Part shown: positions 32,577 through 41,486 of the stretch, one piece after another
How the letters are laid out: the number at the start of each line of letters is the position of its first letter
Position numbering within the stretch: the stretch's first letter is position 1
Program-made: the position numbers and the translations under genes
NCBI GenBank assembly: GCA_013697915.1
Contig: JACCVY010000041.1
Coordinates: 36,360 to 100,359, forward strand
Origin: Blastocatellia bacterium
Lineage (GTDB): Bacteria; Acidobacteriota; Blastocatellia; Pyrinomonadales; Pyrinomonadaceae
DNA length: 64,000 nucleotides
Direction of reading: 5' to 3'
The notes under the pieces: model-generated
Told to the model about the DNA's origin: nothing
What the model saw: only the letters and a program-made list of their open reading frames with translations
The model's database searches: none

Positions 32577-32720
32577 AAGAGCGGGAGCAAGCCCACCTTC
32601 CCAACCTGTGAGGTATGCCTTGTTGAGTCTCATCCGTTGAGCTTGGGGCCTCTCAACCACAGCTGAACAGTCGACCTTGGGGATCTCTCAGGTTGGGAAG
32701 GCGGGCTTGCCTCCGCTCTT
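32577..32720. repeat. MITE-like element, copy 3 (best preserved)
   Basis: The left arm is AAGAGCGGGAGCAAGCCCAC then CTTCCCAACCTGTGAG. The right arm is CTCAGGTTGGGAAGGCGGGC then TTGCCTCCGCTCTT. The 35-bp arms are inverted and almost perfect, enclosing about 75 bp that is not conserved among copies. It starts 10 bp after the MFS stop and may also act as a terminator. Confidence 0.8.
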
Positions 32721-32839
32721 TGATTGGCTACTGACCTCATAGCCGCGCAAGACAAATTTCGCTGCAAGAAAGACTGGGAACGGCGTTCTACAAAGCAGGC
32801 AAGGGGTAAACCTGTGTGAAGAACGCGAGTGAGGAGATC

Positions 32840-35044
32840 ATGAAAGCCACAAATATTCGAACAGTTCTGTTATCTATCTCAATGTTGTTGCTAGTTGCTG
32901 CGAGCGCCTCGGCCCAGGGCGTTATCGTGCCCGGGCCATGCCAGCGCTGCCCGGATCAGCTGCGACAAGCGCTGCCACGTTCGTTGCCGATCAAATCAAT
33001 AAAGATCGACACGAAGATTGTTTCGCAGGTGGCAACTACCCACATCGAGCAAATCTTTCGCAACGATACAGACGCGACGTTGGAAGGGACTTACTTCTTT
33101 CCCATTCCCGAACAAGCCTCAATAACTGAATTTGCGATCTGGGATGGTAATCGGCGACTCGTCGGCGAGGTACGCACGCGCGAGGAAGCGCGCCGCATCT
33201 ATGACGAGATTGTGCGCCGCCAACGCGACCCGGGTTTGCTCGAGTACGCCGGCAAAGATCTTTTCCAGGCGAGCATATTTCCTATTACGCCGCACGCCGA
33301 CAAGAAATTGGAAATCAGTTACAGCCAGATTCTGCGCGCCGAGTCCGGCACCGTTGCCTATCGCTATCCGCTTGGTATCGGCAGACAGATGGCGCAGATC
33401 GGCTCTGTTTCTGGTCGGATCGAACTTGAAAGCAAAGACCCACTGCGGAACATTTATTCACCAACTCATGCGATTGAAGTGAAACGAAACGGCACCGGCC
33501 GCGCCGCGGTGACTTTTGAAAATCAAGGTGAGCCGCAGGACTTTCAATTATTCTACGCTCTCTCGCGCGAAGATTTCGGCGTCACGCTTCTGACGCATCG
33601 CGAGCCCGGCAAGGACGGTTATTTCCTGCTGATGGTTTCGCCGAAAGATGATTGGTCGGAACAGGAGTATGCGGCCAAGGACATCGTTTTTGTGCTCGAC
33701 ACGTCCGGCTCGATGGCTGACGCAGGCAAGATGGAAAAAGCGCGCGCGGCTTTACTCTACGGCATTAAGATCTTGCGTCCTACGGATCGTTTAAACGTCG
33801 TTTCGTTCGCCGGTGAAGAGCACTTGCTGGCAAATGAGTTGATCAATGCGGACGAAAACGGCCGGGCGCGTGCAGCGCGTTTTGTCGAAGCGCTAAAGCC
33901 GGTGGGCGGGACTAATATTGACGCCGCGCTAACCGCTGCTCGTGAACAGATCAGTCGCGCTTCCAATCTGGGCCATCCGCGTATGATCGTTTTTATGACT
34001 GACGGCTTGCCGACGGTGGGACAAACCAACGTCGAACAGATTCTGGCGAATGCCAGGAAGACGGGCGAGGCGCGCATCTTCCCATTCGGCGTTGGCTATG
34101 ACGTGAACACTTCTTTGTTGGATCGTCTGGCGTCGCAATCGGGTGGTGTTGCTGATTACATTGAGCCGAAGGAAGATTTGGAGGTTAAGGTGTCCAACTT
34201 CTTTTCGCGGATTAGTTATCCGGTGCTCAGCGACCTGCGCCTTGACATGGCGGGAGTGGAAACGGACTTGTCTTATCCGCGAACGCTGCCTGACTTATTC
34301 CGCGGTTCGCAACTGACAATCATCGGCCGCTACCATAATCCGATCGATATGAACTTTGTGCGTCTGACGCTTACCGGTAAAAGTGGCGGCAGCGAGAGAA
34401 GGTTTTTCTACAACAACCTTCATTTTGGATTGAATGAAGAAGCGAACGATTTTCTGCCGCGCTTGTGGGCCACGCGCCGCGTTGGCTGGCTGATGGAACA
34501 GATGCGAACCAATGGCGAGCAGCAGGAGTTGCGCGACGAGATAGTTGATCTGGGAACGCGCTACGGCATAGTTACGCCGTACACGTCTTATCTGGCGCTC
34601 GAGCCGGGCGCCTCAGTGCAGGGGTTTACCAGCATGCCGCTCTCGCGGACCAAGGGCTTTGGCAATGCGCGAGCCGGTTCAAACGCTCCGCCGCCACCAC
34701 CGGCGCCGAGCGCTGCGGATGCGAACGCAGTTACCGGCACTATCGCCGTGCAGCAAAGCAAGAAAGCGCGCGCGCAACAGGAAGTGATGCGCGTCGATAA
34801 AGATGAATCAGGCGCGAATCAAATCGCAGGCGGAAAGACCTTCTATCTGCGCGATGGCGTTTGGACCGACGCGGATTTCAAGGCAGGAATGACTTTGCCG
34901 CAGACAGTGGTCAAATTTGGCAGTGACGAATATTTTGCGCTGCTGAAACAAAAGCCGCGGCTGGCAACGTTCTTCTTGTTAGGAGAAAAAGTCGTCGTCA
35001 TCCTCGATGGTATCGTCTATCGAGTAGACGCCGCTGGTAATTGA
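32840..35044 (+). CDS. VIT and von Willebrand A domain protein, secreted
   Basis: A 734-aa protein (start ATG 32840 with GTGAGGAG upstream; the in-frame GTG 32816 is upstream of the ribosome binding site). It has a signal peptide 1-25 (ending ASAQG) and a VIT domain (about 40-170: SIKIDTKIVSQVATTHIEQI, LEGTYFFPIPEQASI, GEVRTREEARRIYDEI). A VWA domain (about 275-445) has an intact MIDAS (FVLDTSGSMAD, then GGTNID and FMTDGLPTVG). The C-terminal part is Pro/Ala-rich around 620-640. This is the inter-alpha-trypsin-inhibitor heavy chain layout, presumably an exported adhesion or binding protein. A terminator follows. Confidence 0.9.
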   Translation: MKATNIRTVLLSISMLLLVAASASAQGVIVPGPCQRCPDQLRQALPRSLPIKSIKIDTKIVSQVATTHIEQIFRNDTDATLEGTYFFPIPEQASITEFAIWDGNRRLVGEVRTREEARRIYDEIVRRQRDPGLLEYAGKDLFQASIFPITPHADKKLEISYSQILRAESGTVAYRYPLGIGRQMAQIGSVSGRIELESKDPLRNIYSPTHAIEVKRNGTGRAAVTFENQGEPQDFQLFYALSREDFGVTLLTHREPGKDGYFLLMVSPKDDWSEQEYAAKDIVFVLDTSGSMADAGKMEKARAALLYGIKILRPTDRLNVVSFAGEEHLLANELINADENGRARAARFVEALKPVGGTNIDAALTAAREQISRASNLGHPRMIVFMTDGLPTVGQTNVEQILANARKTGEARIFPFGVGYDVNTSLLDRLASQSGGVADYIEPKEDLEVKVSNFFSRISYPVLSDLRLDMAGVETDLSYPRTLPDLFRGSQLTIIGRYHNPIDMNFVRLTLTGKSGGSERRFFYNNLHFGLNEEANDFLPRLWATRRVGWLMEQMRTNGEQQELRDEIVDLGTRYGIVTPYTSYLALEPGASVQGFTSMPLSRTKGFGNARAGSNAPPPPPAPSAADANAVTGTIAVQQSKKARAQQEVMRVDKDESGANQIAGGKTFYLRDGVWTDADFKAGMTLPQTVVKFGSDEYFALLKQKPRLATFFLLGEKVVVILDGIVYRVDAAGN

Positions 35045-35066
35045 GGACGAGTCGTTAATGAAGAAG

Positions 35067-35105
35067 AAGGGCCGCCGGGGAAACTCGCGCGGCCCTTCGG
35101 CTTTT
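35067..35105 (+). terminator. Terminator after the VIT-VWA gene
   Basis: AAGGGCCGC (35067-35075) pairs with GCGGCCCTT (35089-35097), followed by CGGCTTTT. It lies 22 bp after the stop. Confidence 0.75.
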
Positions 35106-35137
35106 GCACCAACGACCGCTCACCACCGCTTAGTACA

Positions 35138-35371
35138 AAAGGTAAGGGCAGAGTAGGCTGCGGCTCTGCCGCTTTCCGTGCGGTAAGTCTACGGCTTACC
35201 GAGGAACGGTGCCCTTGTCCGAGGCTATGCCTCAACTATTGCTGTTGGTGTTCAAGGTCTAACTCAAAGGCGGAGCCTCGAGGAAAAAACTGTCTCCGGT
35301 AAGCCATAGGCTTACCGCACGGAAAGCGGCAAAGCCGCCGATCACGTTCCGTCAAGTTTTTGTGCAAAGCC
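35138..35371. repeat. Palindrome-rich element (GGTAAGCCATAGGCTTACC family), copy 2
   Basis: Carries the same units as copy 1 at 30848: GCGGTAAGTCTACGGCTTAC (35180-35199), GAGGCTATGCCTC (35221-35233), GGTAAGCCATAGGCTTACCG (35298-35317) and GCGGCAAAGCCGC. It has the same right boundary, GTTTTTGTGCAAAGCC. The stretch from GGTAAGCCATAGG to CGCACGGAA is identical in both copies. Confidence 0.8.
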
Positions 35372-35574
35372 ACTCACCCCAGAGGCACATGACACACAAG
35401 AGCGATAGAGATTATTCAAACCAAACACTACCGTCAGCTTGTGTTGACTCTGCAGTTAAGGTAAAAACTGTAAACAATCAACCCCCGGAAAATTGTTTGT
35501 TAAAGAAGCAGATTTGTTGGACTGGCGCTTTATGCGAAGTTCGGCAGCCAATTACGATCCAAGGGAAAACATTC

Positions 35575-36549
35575 GTGCAAAAATCACAAATCCGATTGTT
35601 CACAGCAACGCTATTTCTAATTGCGGTTGCGTTTTCGGGCAAAGCTCAACAGGGCTGGACGGCCACGCGCGTCGGCCTTGCCGGCAAGGATCTGAACACA
35701 GTTTTCTTTCTTGACAGCAAACGAGGCTGGGTTGGCGGCGATGGTGGTTTTTTGGCGCGCACCGATGACGGCGGAACTAGTTGGGTGCGGCAAACGGTTG
35801 ATACGCCGGACGCAGTCAATGACATTTACTTTCGCGATAAAGAAATCGGCTTCGTGTTGGCCGGGAACGCGATCTTTTCAACGCGCGACGACGGGGCGCG
35901 CTGGAGCGAAGTGCGCCGCTTTCTGCCGCGAGAGTTTGATGGCGCGGACGTTGAGCTTTACAGCGTGCGCTTCTCGAGCAAGAAAAAAGGGTGGGTAGTT
36001 GGTTCGGTCAGCAAAAACGATCGGGTTACCGACAGCATTCTTCTTTATACCGAGGACGGCGGCGAAACCTGGCGCCGGCAACGCGCGCCGAGCCGCCTGG
36101 AGCTGATTCATATTGAGTTTGCCAACGACAAACGAGGTTGGATAGTGGGCACTGGGGGAACAGTCCTCACAACTGTTGACGGCGGACAAAACTGGACAAA
36201 ACAAGATTCAAAAACGGCGGCCACAATCTATCATCTCGATTTCCGCGGCGAAAAAAGAGGCATCGCGGTCGGCGAACTTGGCACGATTTTGCGAACGACC
36301 GACAGCGGAAATACGTGGACACCGGTGCCGATCAAAACACGCGCGACGCTGTTGAGTATTCAGTTTATCGATGACAACAGCGGCTGGGCGATCGGCCGCA
36401 TTGGCGCGATCCTGCGCACCGATGATGCAGGCGCGACCTGGGTAGAACAGGAATCAGGGACGAAACAGAATCTCTACGGGTTATATTTTGTAAAGAAAGC
36501 CGGCTGGGCGGTGGGCGGCGACGGCATGTTGCTTCGTTATCAGCAATAA
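35575..36549 (+). CDS. Secreted YCF48/BNR-repeat beta-propeller protein
   Basis: A 324-aa protein. GTG 35575 is chosen because AAGGG lies 9 nt upstream and a signal peptide follows at once (QIRLFTATLFLIAVAFSGKA). It has five to six repeats with the BNR/YCF48 pattern (RTDDGGTSW, YTEDGGETWRRQ, TTVDGGQNWTKQ, RTTDSGNTWTPV, RTDDAGATWVEQ) alternating with GWxVGxxG strands, which is typical of the HCF136-like propeller. In bacteria these proteins are exported or periplasmic with binding or assembly roles; the ligand is unknown. A terminator follows at 36679. Confidence 0.88.
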   Translation: MQKSQIRLFTATLFLIAVAFSGKAQQGWTATRVGLAGKDLNTVFFLDSKRGWVGGDGGFLARTDDGGTSWVRQTVDTPDAVNDIYFRDKEIGFVLAGNAIFSTRDDGARWSEVRRFLPREFDGADVELYSVRFSSKKKGWVVGSVSKNDRVTDSILLYTEDGGETWRRQRAPSRLELIHIEFANDKRGWIVGTGGTVLTTVDGGQNWTKQDSKTAATIYHLDFRGEKRGIAVGELGTILRTTDSGNTWTPVPIKTRATLLSIQFIDDNSGWAIGRIGAILRTDDAGATWVEQESGTKQNLYGLYFVKKAGWAVGGDGMLLRYQQ

Positions 36550-36967
36550 GCGTGTTGAGTTGAACGACCGCGAGTGCCAGACAACCGGAATCGCTTGAAG
36601 TTGCATCTTAGAGTTTGAAGTTATTCGGATGGCCGTAGGATATAATGGCTACCATAACTTCGGTTCCTCCTGTGATTACGCCCGGCGCTAAAGGCCGGGC
36701 GTTTTTTTATGCTCAGGTAGGGAAGTCCGCGCTAGCGGACGGATGAGAATAGTTGGAGCGTTCATCGCTGGGAAGTAGGGTCATTCGCAACGAAGTCCGT
36801 GAAACGGACGACTGAAAGAGTCAACATTCGCCTCCCTCAGGCGTCCGCTTCACGGACTACACTTTCTTCGCCAATTATCCCAGCAGTGAACTGCTGGGCT
36901 ATTGTCAGTCGTCCGCTCTGCGGACGGATTGAACTAGCTTATGCAAAGTACTGCCGATCATCGCGCG
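36550..36967. other. Gap with terminator and REP-like units
   Basis: A 418-bp convergent gap. It has a TATAAT at 36641, a strong terminator 33 bp after it, then REP-like hairpins: GTCCGTGAAACGGAC (36795-36809), GTCCGCTTCACGGAC (36843-36857), CCCAGCAGTGAACTGCTGGG (36879-36898) and TCCGCTCTGCGGA (36912-36924). These are of the same type as the units next to the Y1 transposase at 22.5 kb. Confidence 0.65.
36679..36708 (+). terminator. Rho-independent terminator
   Basis: CGCCCGGC (36679-36686), loop GCTAAAG, GCCGGGCG (36694-36701), then TTTTTTT. It is the strongest terminator in the window, 130 bp after the BNR-repeat gene. Confidence 0.9.
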
Positions 36968-38704
36968 TTAACTTTGAACCTGCGCTTGATCGGCATCTGT
37001 TCGAATACCGCTAAAAGTGAGTGCCGGCGCGTCCTGCAGGTTGATGGTTCCTTCGATCTGATTGTCTGTTAATTCAGCGGCAATGTTTGCTTCAATTGCG
37101 TGACCGGCAACGTCAAGCGAGACGACTGCAGCTAACGACTCGCCATCAACTGTTGCTGATATCAGCTCGCCACTGCCCATTTCCGATTCGACTTTTCCCG
37201 TCAATCCGTTTGCGCCTGGCAATAAAGTTAAAGTTGCTGGAATGCTTTGGCCCAGCGGCGTGTCGATTTGCAATGACCAGTTGCCGGCGTAGCGAGCTCC
37301 CGATTCTTCTGACGACCCTTTGCTTTTACTCTTCTTTTTTCCCGCGGTGTTATAAAACTGAATATCCTCGGCATACGGCTTAATTTGTTCGGTCAACTGA
37401 GCAGCATCGCCCACAATAACAATCGCTGCCTCGTCCGGCCTTACATACTTGTTTGCGACCACCTGAATCTGTTCCCTGGTAACCGACTGAATGTGGCTGC
37501 GATAGGTGTCCAGATAGTTGTCGGGTAAACCAAACATTTTTATCTGTAGCAGTTGATCGATTAGGCCTTCCTGCGTTTCCAGTCGAATCGGAAACACGCC
37601 GGTCAGATACGATTTGGCGTCGGCAAGCTCCTTTTCCGAAACCGGCTCACTGCGAATTCTGCCAAGTTCGTAAAAGAACTCTTTGAGCGAGTCGCCGGTT
37701 ACCGGTGTTCTGACCTCGGCCGTGGCGCGAAAAGTTCCAGCCGTGCGCCGCGCGTCGAGGCTTGAGTAAGCGCCGTACGTGTATCCCTTTTCTTCCCGCA
37801 AATTCATGAACAAGCGCGACGAAGCATTCGCCCCGAGCACCGTGTGCATGACCAGCAGGGGAAAATAGTCAGGACTAGTGCGCCTAATTCCGGAGTTGGC
37901 GATAACGATGTTGGCCTGCGCCGAGCCGGGGCGATCGATGACATAAGCTGCACGAGACGTTCGCGGCGGCGGAGCAGGGAATTCGTCACCGGGAACCTCA
38001 CCCGGTTGCCAATTACCAAAGAGGCTTTCAATCCGCTGGAGAAGCGAATGGTGTTCGACATCGCCGGCAACCAGAAGCACCGCGTTGTTGGGAATAAACT
38101 TAGATCGATGAAACTCGATCAACTTCTCGCGCGTGGTCGCGTCTATGGCTTCGGGAGTAGGCGCGGTAACTGAATACGGATGCGCGCCAAACATCACCTT
38201 GGCGACCATCTCGGTTGCCAGAAACGACGGTTGTGCCCGCTGCTGTTTTAAACTCTCTTTGGTATTTTGTTTAGTGAGCTCAACCTCATTCTCGGGAAAC
38301 ACGGGCCGGAGCGCGACGTCTGCCAGCAGCTCAAGAATCTCGTCACTAAAAGTTGTCAGCGAAGAAGCCGCGACCGTGGTGTAGTCGGAATTTGCGCCGG
38401 CTTGCAGCGTTGCGCCCAGGCGCGCGACTTCGTCGGCAATCTCCCGGCTCGTGCGCGACTGTGTTCCTTCAGTCAGCAAACCGGTAAGCATGTCGGCGAG
38501 ACCGGGCAGTTCTGCCGGATCATGCGCGTCGCCGCTTCGCAAAGCGAGGCGATAACTGACCAGCGGCAAGCGCTGATCTTGCACGACGACCACGAGCAGT
38601 CCATTCCGGAGCGTCGTTTCCGAAGTGGTCGGCAGCTTTATCGGTCGCGGTGGTAACGGGGGCGGCGGTTGTTTGAGAGTTTCCTGTTGTGTGTTCGTCA
38701 TCAA
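36968..38704 (-). CDS. M16 family peptidase-like subunit without the zinc motif
   Basis: A 578-aa protein of the M16 (pitrilysin/MPP) fold: an N-terminal TTLRNGLLVVVVQDQRLPLV strand, then HDPAELPGLADMLTGLLTEG (about 56-75). There the inverted zinc motif HxxEH should stand but is absent (ADMLT). A second M16 domain covers about 195-450, and about 110 extra residues at the C-terminus form a predicted beta domain. In two-gene M16 systems one subunit is catalytic and the other is not. The active partner is directly upstream (38701-40188) and overlaps this gene by 4 bases (ATGA), so a heterodimer is likely. Confidence 0.88.
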   Translation of the reverse strand: MMTNTQQETLKQPPPPLPPRPIKLPTTSETTLRNGLLVVVVQDQRLPLVSYRLALRSGDAHDPAELPGLADMLTGLLTEGTQSRTSREIADEVARLGATLQAGANSDYTTVAASSLTTFSDEILELLADVALRPVFPENEVELTKQNTKESLKQQRAQPSFLATEMVAKVMFGAHPYSVTAPTPEAIDATTREKLIEFHRSKFIPNNAVLLVAGDVEHHSLLQRIESLFGNWQPGEVPGDEFPAPPPRTSRAAYVIDRPGSAQANIVIANSGIRRTSPDYFPLLVMHTVLGANASSRLFMNLREEKGYTYGAYSSLDARRTAGTFRATAEVRTPVTGDSLKEFFYELGRIRSEPVSEKELADAKSYLTGVFPIRLETQEGLIDQLLQIKMFGLPDNYLDTYRSHIQSVTREQIQVVANKYVRPDEAAIVIVGDAAQLTEQIKPYAEDIQFYNTAGKKKSKSKGSSEESGARYAGNWSLQIDTPLGQSIPATLTLLPGANGLTGKVESEMGSGELISATVDGESLAAVVSLDVAGHAIEANIAAELTDNQIEGTINLQDAPALTFSGIRTDADQAQVQS

Positions 38705-40188
38705 GTATGCAAAGGACCTGACCCGCGTTCAATTTGTTGCGACGGATCGGCTGGCTGTTGTTCTGTTCGATTCTCTCCGGCGCCGATCGAGGCCCCCGCG
38801 CGGACCTCAGGTTGAGTGGGCGGTTGCGCCGGTACTTGCGGCGCGGGAGCGGCAGGTTGCTTCGGCTCACCCGGCGGCTGCGGCGATGCGGCCGCTTCGG
38901 TTTGCGTCTCGTCGGTCGACGTAGCCGGCACGATGTCCAGGACGACACGGTTTTCAATGTCGAGAAAACGTTCGACGGAGCTGCGGATTTGTTCTGGCGT
39001 AATGGACAGGTAATGATCGAGTTCGGAGTCCATCAAGGTTGGGTCGCTATCGTAGAGCGTGTATTCCGCAAGCCGCTGCGCTCGATACATAGTCGACTGC
39101 CGTCCTCGAACGACGTCGTTGCAGAGCGAGTTGCGCAGTTTCTCCATCTCTTCAGCGGAAGGGCCGGAAGTTCTCAGCGCATGAATTTCGGCAAAAATCT
39201 GATCGCGAATGGTCGCGACTTCTTCGCCGGGCTTTGGCAAGGCAAAGATGTATAGGGCGGAAGGGCCGCGCCTTTCGTCGATGCCCCCCTGAATAGACAC
39301 GACTGATTCATCACCCTTCACCAGCTTTTGGTAAAGACGCGAACTGTCGCCTTCGAACAATAAGTCTGCCGCCAGCGAAAGCGCATAGAAATCGGGCGTG
39401 CGGCGCGGCGGAATTTTCCAGCCAAGCACGAAGGCAGGAGCTGGAGCGAGCTGATCGTGAAATACTTCCTGGGTGCGCGCTACGTCATCTGGCTCGCCGA
39501 TATCCGCGCCCGGCGGCGCAGGCTGGCTGGGAATGCCTGCGAAATATTTGTTGACCAGCGATGTCGCTTCCTGTTCTTCAAAGTCGCCAACAATCGTTAG
39601 CACGGCATTATTGGGCGCGTAATAAATGCGGAAAAACTCCTGCACGTCGTCGATCGTGGCAGCGTCAAGATCTTCCATCGATCCGATGGTTGAATGTGCG
39701 TTGGCAGGATTCTTGAAAATCAATTCGTTAATGCGCAGAAAAGCATTTACGTAAGGCTGGTTGTCATAACGCAAACGCTTTTCTTCCTGTACCGCGTTTC
39801 GTTGGTTGTCCAGATTTTCCTGAGTCACCTTGAGCGAGCGCATCCGATCGCTTTCAAGCCACAATGCCAGTGGCAGGTGACTGGCAGGCAGCGTTTCAAA
39901 GTAATTTGTCCGTTCGGTCGAGGTGGTGCCGTTCATCGTACCGCCGGCGTTGAAGATGTATTGGAAGTGCGCCGCCTTGGGCACATTTTCCGAGCCCTGA
40001 AACATCATGTGCTCGAAAAGATGCGCAAAGCCTGTGCGCCCTGTCTTCTCATTGCGCGAGCCAACGTCGTAATAAAGCGCAACGGAGACGACAGGAACCG
40101 CGCTGTCAGGAGACAAGACGACGCGCAGGCCATTCTGGAGGGTGAATTGTTTGATCGGTGTCGGTGAAAGCTCGAATCTGTCGGCCAC
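38701..40188 (-). CDS. M16 family zinc metallopeptidase, catalytic subunit
   Basis: A 495-aa protein with an intact inverted zinc motif His56-Leu-Phe-Glu59-His60 (GFAHLFEHMMFQGS) and the third Glu ligand in NAVQEEKRLRYDN. Both M16 halves are present, including the R/Y-containing region of the inactive half. The C-terminal about 80 residues are Pro/Ala/Gln-rich. GTG 40188 is chosen because it lies just before the conserved FxLxNGLRVVL strand; the longer frame back to 40395 would overlap the gene at 40280 and has no family similarity. Its stop overlaps the start of the inactive partner. Confidence 0.88.
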   Translation of the reverse strand: MADRFELSPTPIKQFTLQNGLRVVLSPDSAVPVVSVALYYDVGSRNEKTGRTGFAHLFEHMMFQGSENVPKAAHFQYIFNAGGTMNGTTSTERTNYFETLPASHLPLALWLESDRMRSLKVTQENLDNQRNAVQEEKRLRYDNQPYVNAFLRINELIFKNPANAHSTIGSMEDLDAATIDDVQEFFRIYYAPNNAVLTIVGDFEEQEATSLVNKYFAGIPSQPAPPGADIGEPDDVARTQEVFHDQLAPAPAFVLGWKIPPRRTPDFYALSLAADLLFEGDSSRLYQKLVKGDESVVSIQGGIDERRGPSALYIFALPKPGEEVATIRDQIFAEIHALRTSGPSAEEMEKLRNSLCNDVVRGRQSTMYRAQRLAEYTLYDSDPTLMDSELDHYLSITPEQIRSSVERFLDIENRVVLDIVPATSTDETQTEAAASPQPPGEPKQPAAPAPQVPAQPPTQPEVRAGASIGAGENRTEQQPADPSQQIERGSGPLHT

Positions 40189-40279
40189 TATAATCTCGTT
40201 TCGTCCGGTAGTGTTTACACGCTTCGGCCCTGATGGAAGCGGCCATTGTACTGTGGGGGTTAGTGGGAGACTAATATGC

Positions 40280-40726
40280 TCAGGATGATTTCTCGTTGAC
40301 CATGCCTCGCAACTCGGCCCGCAGCCGCTCAATTTCAGCAAGCTTCTGTTGTACTCGCTCGAAAAGTGCTGACTGCGTTTTGATTCCTTCTTCAACCAGG
40401 AACCCCGCAGCTTCAGCGCGGTTGCGAAAAATTCCGGCCTGGACCAGTTGTTCGACCTTTTCCTGCGCGCCGGGAGTGATCTTTACCGCCACGACGTAAT
40501 CATCTTTTGCAGAAATCGCGCGTTCGATGGTGCGGCTGATATCACGCCCGATGGCGCTCAATGATTCCGGAATGCGCGACGCAATATCTCTAACTGACGA
40601 AGCGGCGCGTGATCTATCTTCGGAATCGCTCTCCGTTTCGTCGTCTCTCAGCATTAAGTCGTCGACAGTCTCCGCCGGCTTTTGCTCTTCCTTTTGATAA
40701 GAGGCGCTTTGATAAGGATTGCTCAT
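40280..40726 (-). CDS. Conserved protein with ribbon-helix-helix-like segment
   Basis: A 148-aa protein. The first about 70 residues are acidic and polar. Then comes DDYVVAVKITPGAQEKVEQL and FRNRAEAAGFLVEEGIKTQS (about 76-118), a strand-helix-helix pattern like a CopG/Arc-type dimerisation domain, and a C-terminal coiled coil (FERVQQKLAEIERLRAEL). It may bind DNA or another partner; I do not recognise a named family. It lies 91 bp upstream of the M16 pair in the same direction and is possibly in one transcript. Confidence 0.65.
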   Translation of the reverse strand: MSNPYQSASYQKEEQKPAETVDDLMLRDDETESDSEDRSRAASSVRDIASRIPESLSAIGRDISRTIERAISAKDDYVVAVKITPGAQEKVEQLVQAGIFRNRAEAAGFLVEEGIKTQSALFERVQQKLAEIERLRAELRGMVNEKSS

Positions 40727-41486
40727 AATCTAAGAAAACTCCTTCGACCGCAGGGATTCATACTTCGCTAAATATTACGTTTTAGATGCTGACTAAGTTC
40801 ATTCTAAGGATGCTTGCAAACAGTCGTCAAGCAAGCGTTATAACGAACAACGGTAGTAATTCAAAACTATGGAGTGCGCCGACCCCGCGGCGCTTTGGCC
40901 TGCTTTGCACAAAAGTCGAAAATTCAGGGTGCCTCCAAAAATGGTGGAACGCTGAAAGTGTTGGCTAATGGCAGCCCAGGGTTTGCTTTGAAACCCTGGG
41001 TTCAAAATGCCCGAGGAGATTGTTCGCAACCCTGAAGGGGTTGCGCCGTTTGTGGTCAACAAACGCCGACGCAACTCCTTCAGAGTTGCGTCTTCGAGAA
41101 ATCAGATGCGTTTTCCCAGGGTTGCCAAAGCGCAACCCTGGGCTGGAATTGGCGAACGCTTTCAGCGTTATCCATTTTCTGATGAGTCTTCTCAAAAAGT
41201 GGGTAGCACTTCCACTTTTTGTGCAAAGCCGCTTTGGCCTTAACGGAGGCGAACTCGATCTCATTGGTTGAAGGCTGCTCGGGAGATTGCGCGCTACAGT
41301 TCCACGGGCCAAAGCGGCGCCAGGCCGCCGCACTCCAAAAAGTCGCCGCCGGCAAAACGCGGTTGGCTTGCCCGGGGAGTTACCATTCGCTAGTATTTGC
41401 GCGCACGAGTTGTTGACTGATCGACCTAACGCGTTGACGGTCCGGCAGTTCATCCCAGCCAATCCCGAGGTTTTTTGCCAGTGAAC
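40727..41486. repeat. Multi-hairpin REP-like cluster in a divergent gap
   Basis: Four perfect hairpins: CCCAGGGTTT/AAACCCTGGG (40975-41000), CGCAACCC/GGGTTGCG (41025-41045), GACGCAACTC/GAGTTGCGTC (41068-41092) and CCCAGGGTTG/CAACCCTGGG (41115-41142). All lie inside an outer inverted repeat (GCTTTGCACAAAAGTCG about 40909-40925, and ACTTTTTGTGCAAAGCC about 41213-41229). AACGCTTTCAGCGTT (41156-41170) is a fifth hairpin. GTGCAAAGCC also marks the boundary of the elements at 31 and 35 kb. The remaining 240 bp before the S41 gene show nothing clear. Confidence 0.82.

Larger units (their letters stand above)
35045..35574. other. Gap with terminator and palindrome-rich element
   Basis: A 530-bp gap. 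It holds the terminator at 35067, copy 2 of the GGTAAGCC family (35138-35371), and a leader of about 200 bp before the GTG at 35575. TTGACT (35444-35449) is a -35-like hexamer without a good -10. The open frame from 35362 to 35574 is the upstream extension of the next gene and is not regarded as coding. Confidence 0.55.
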
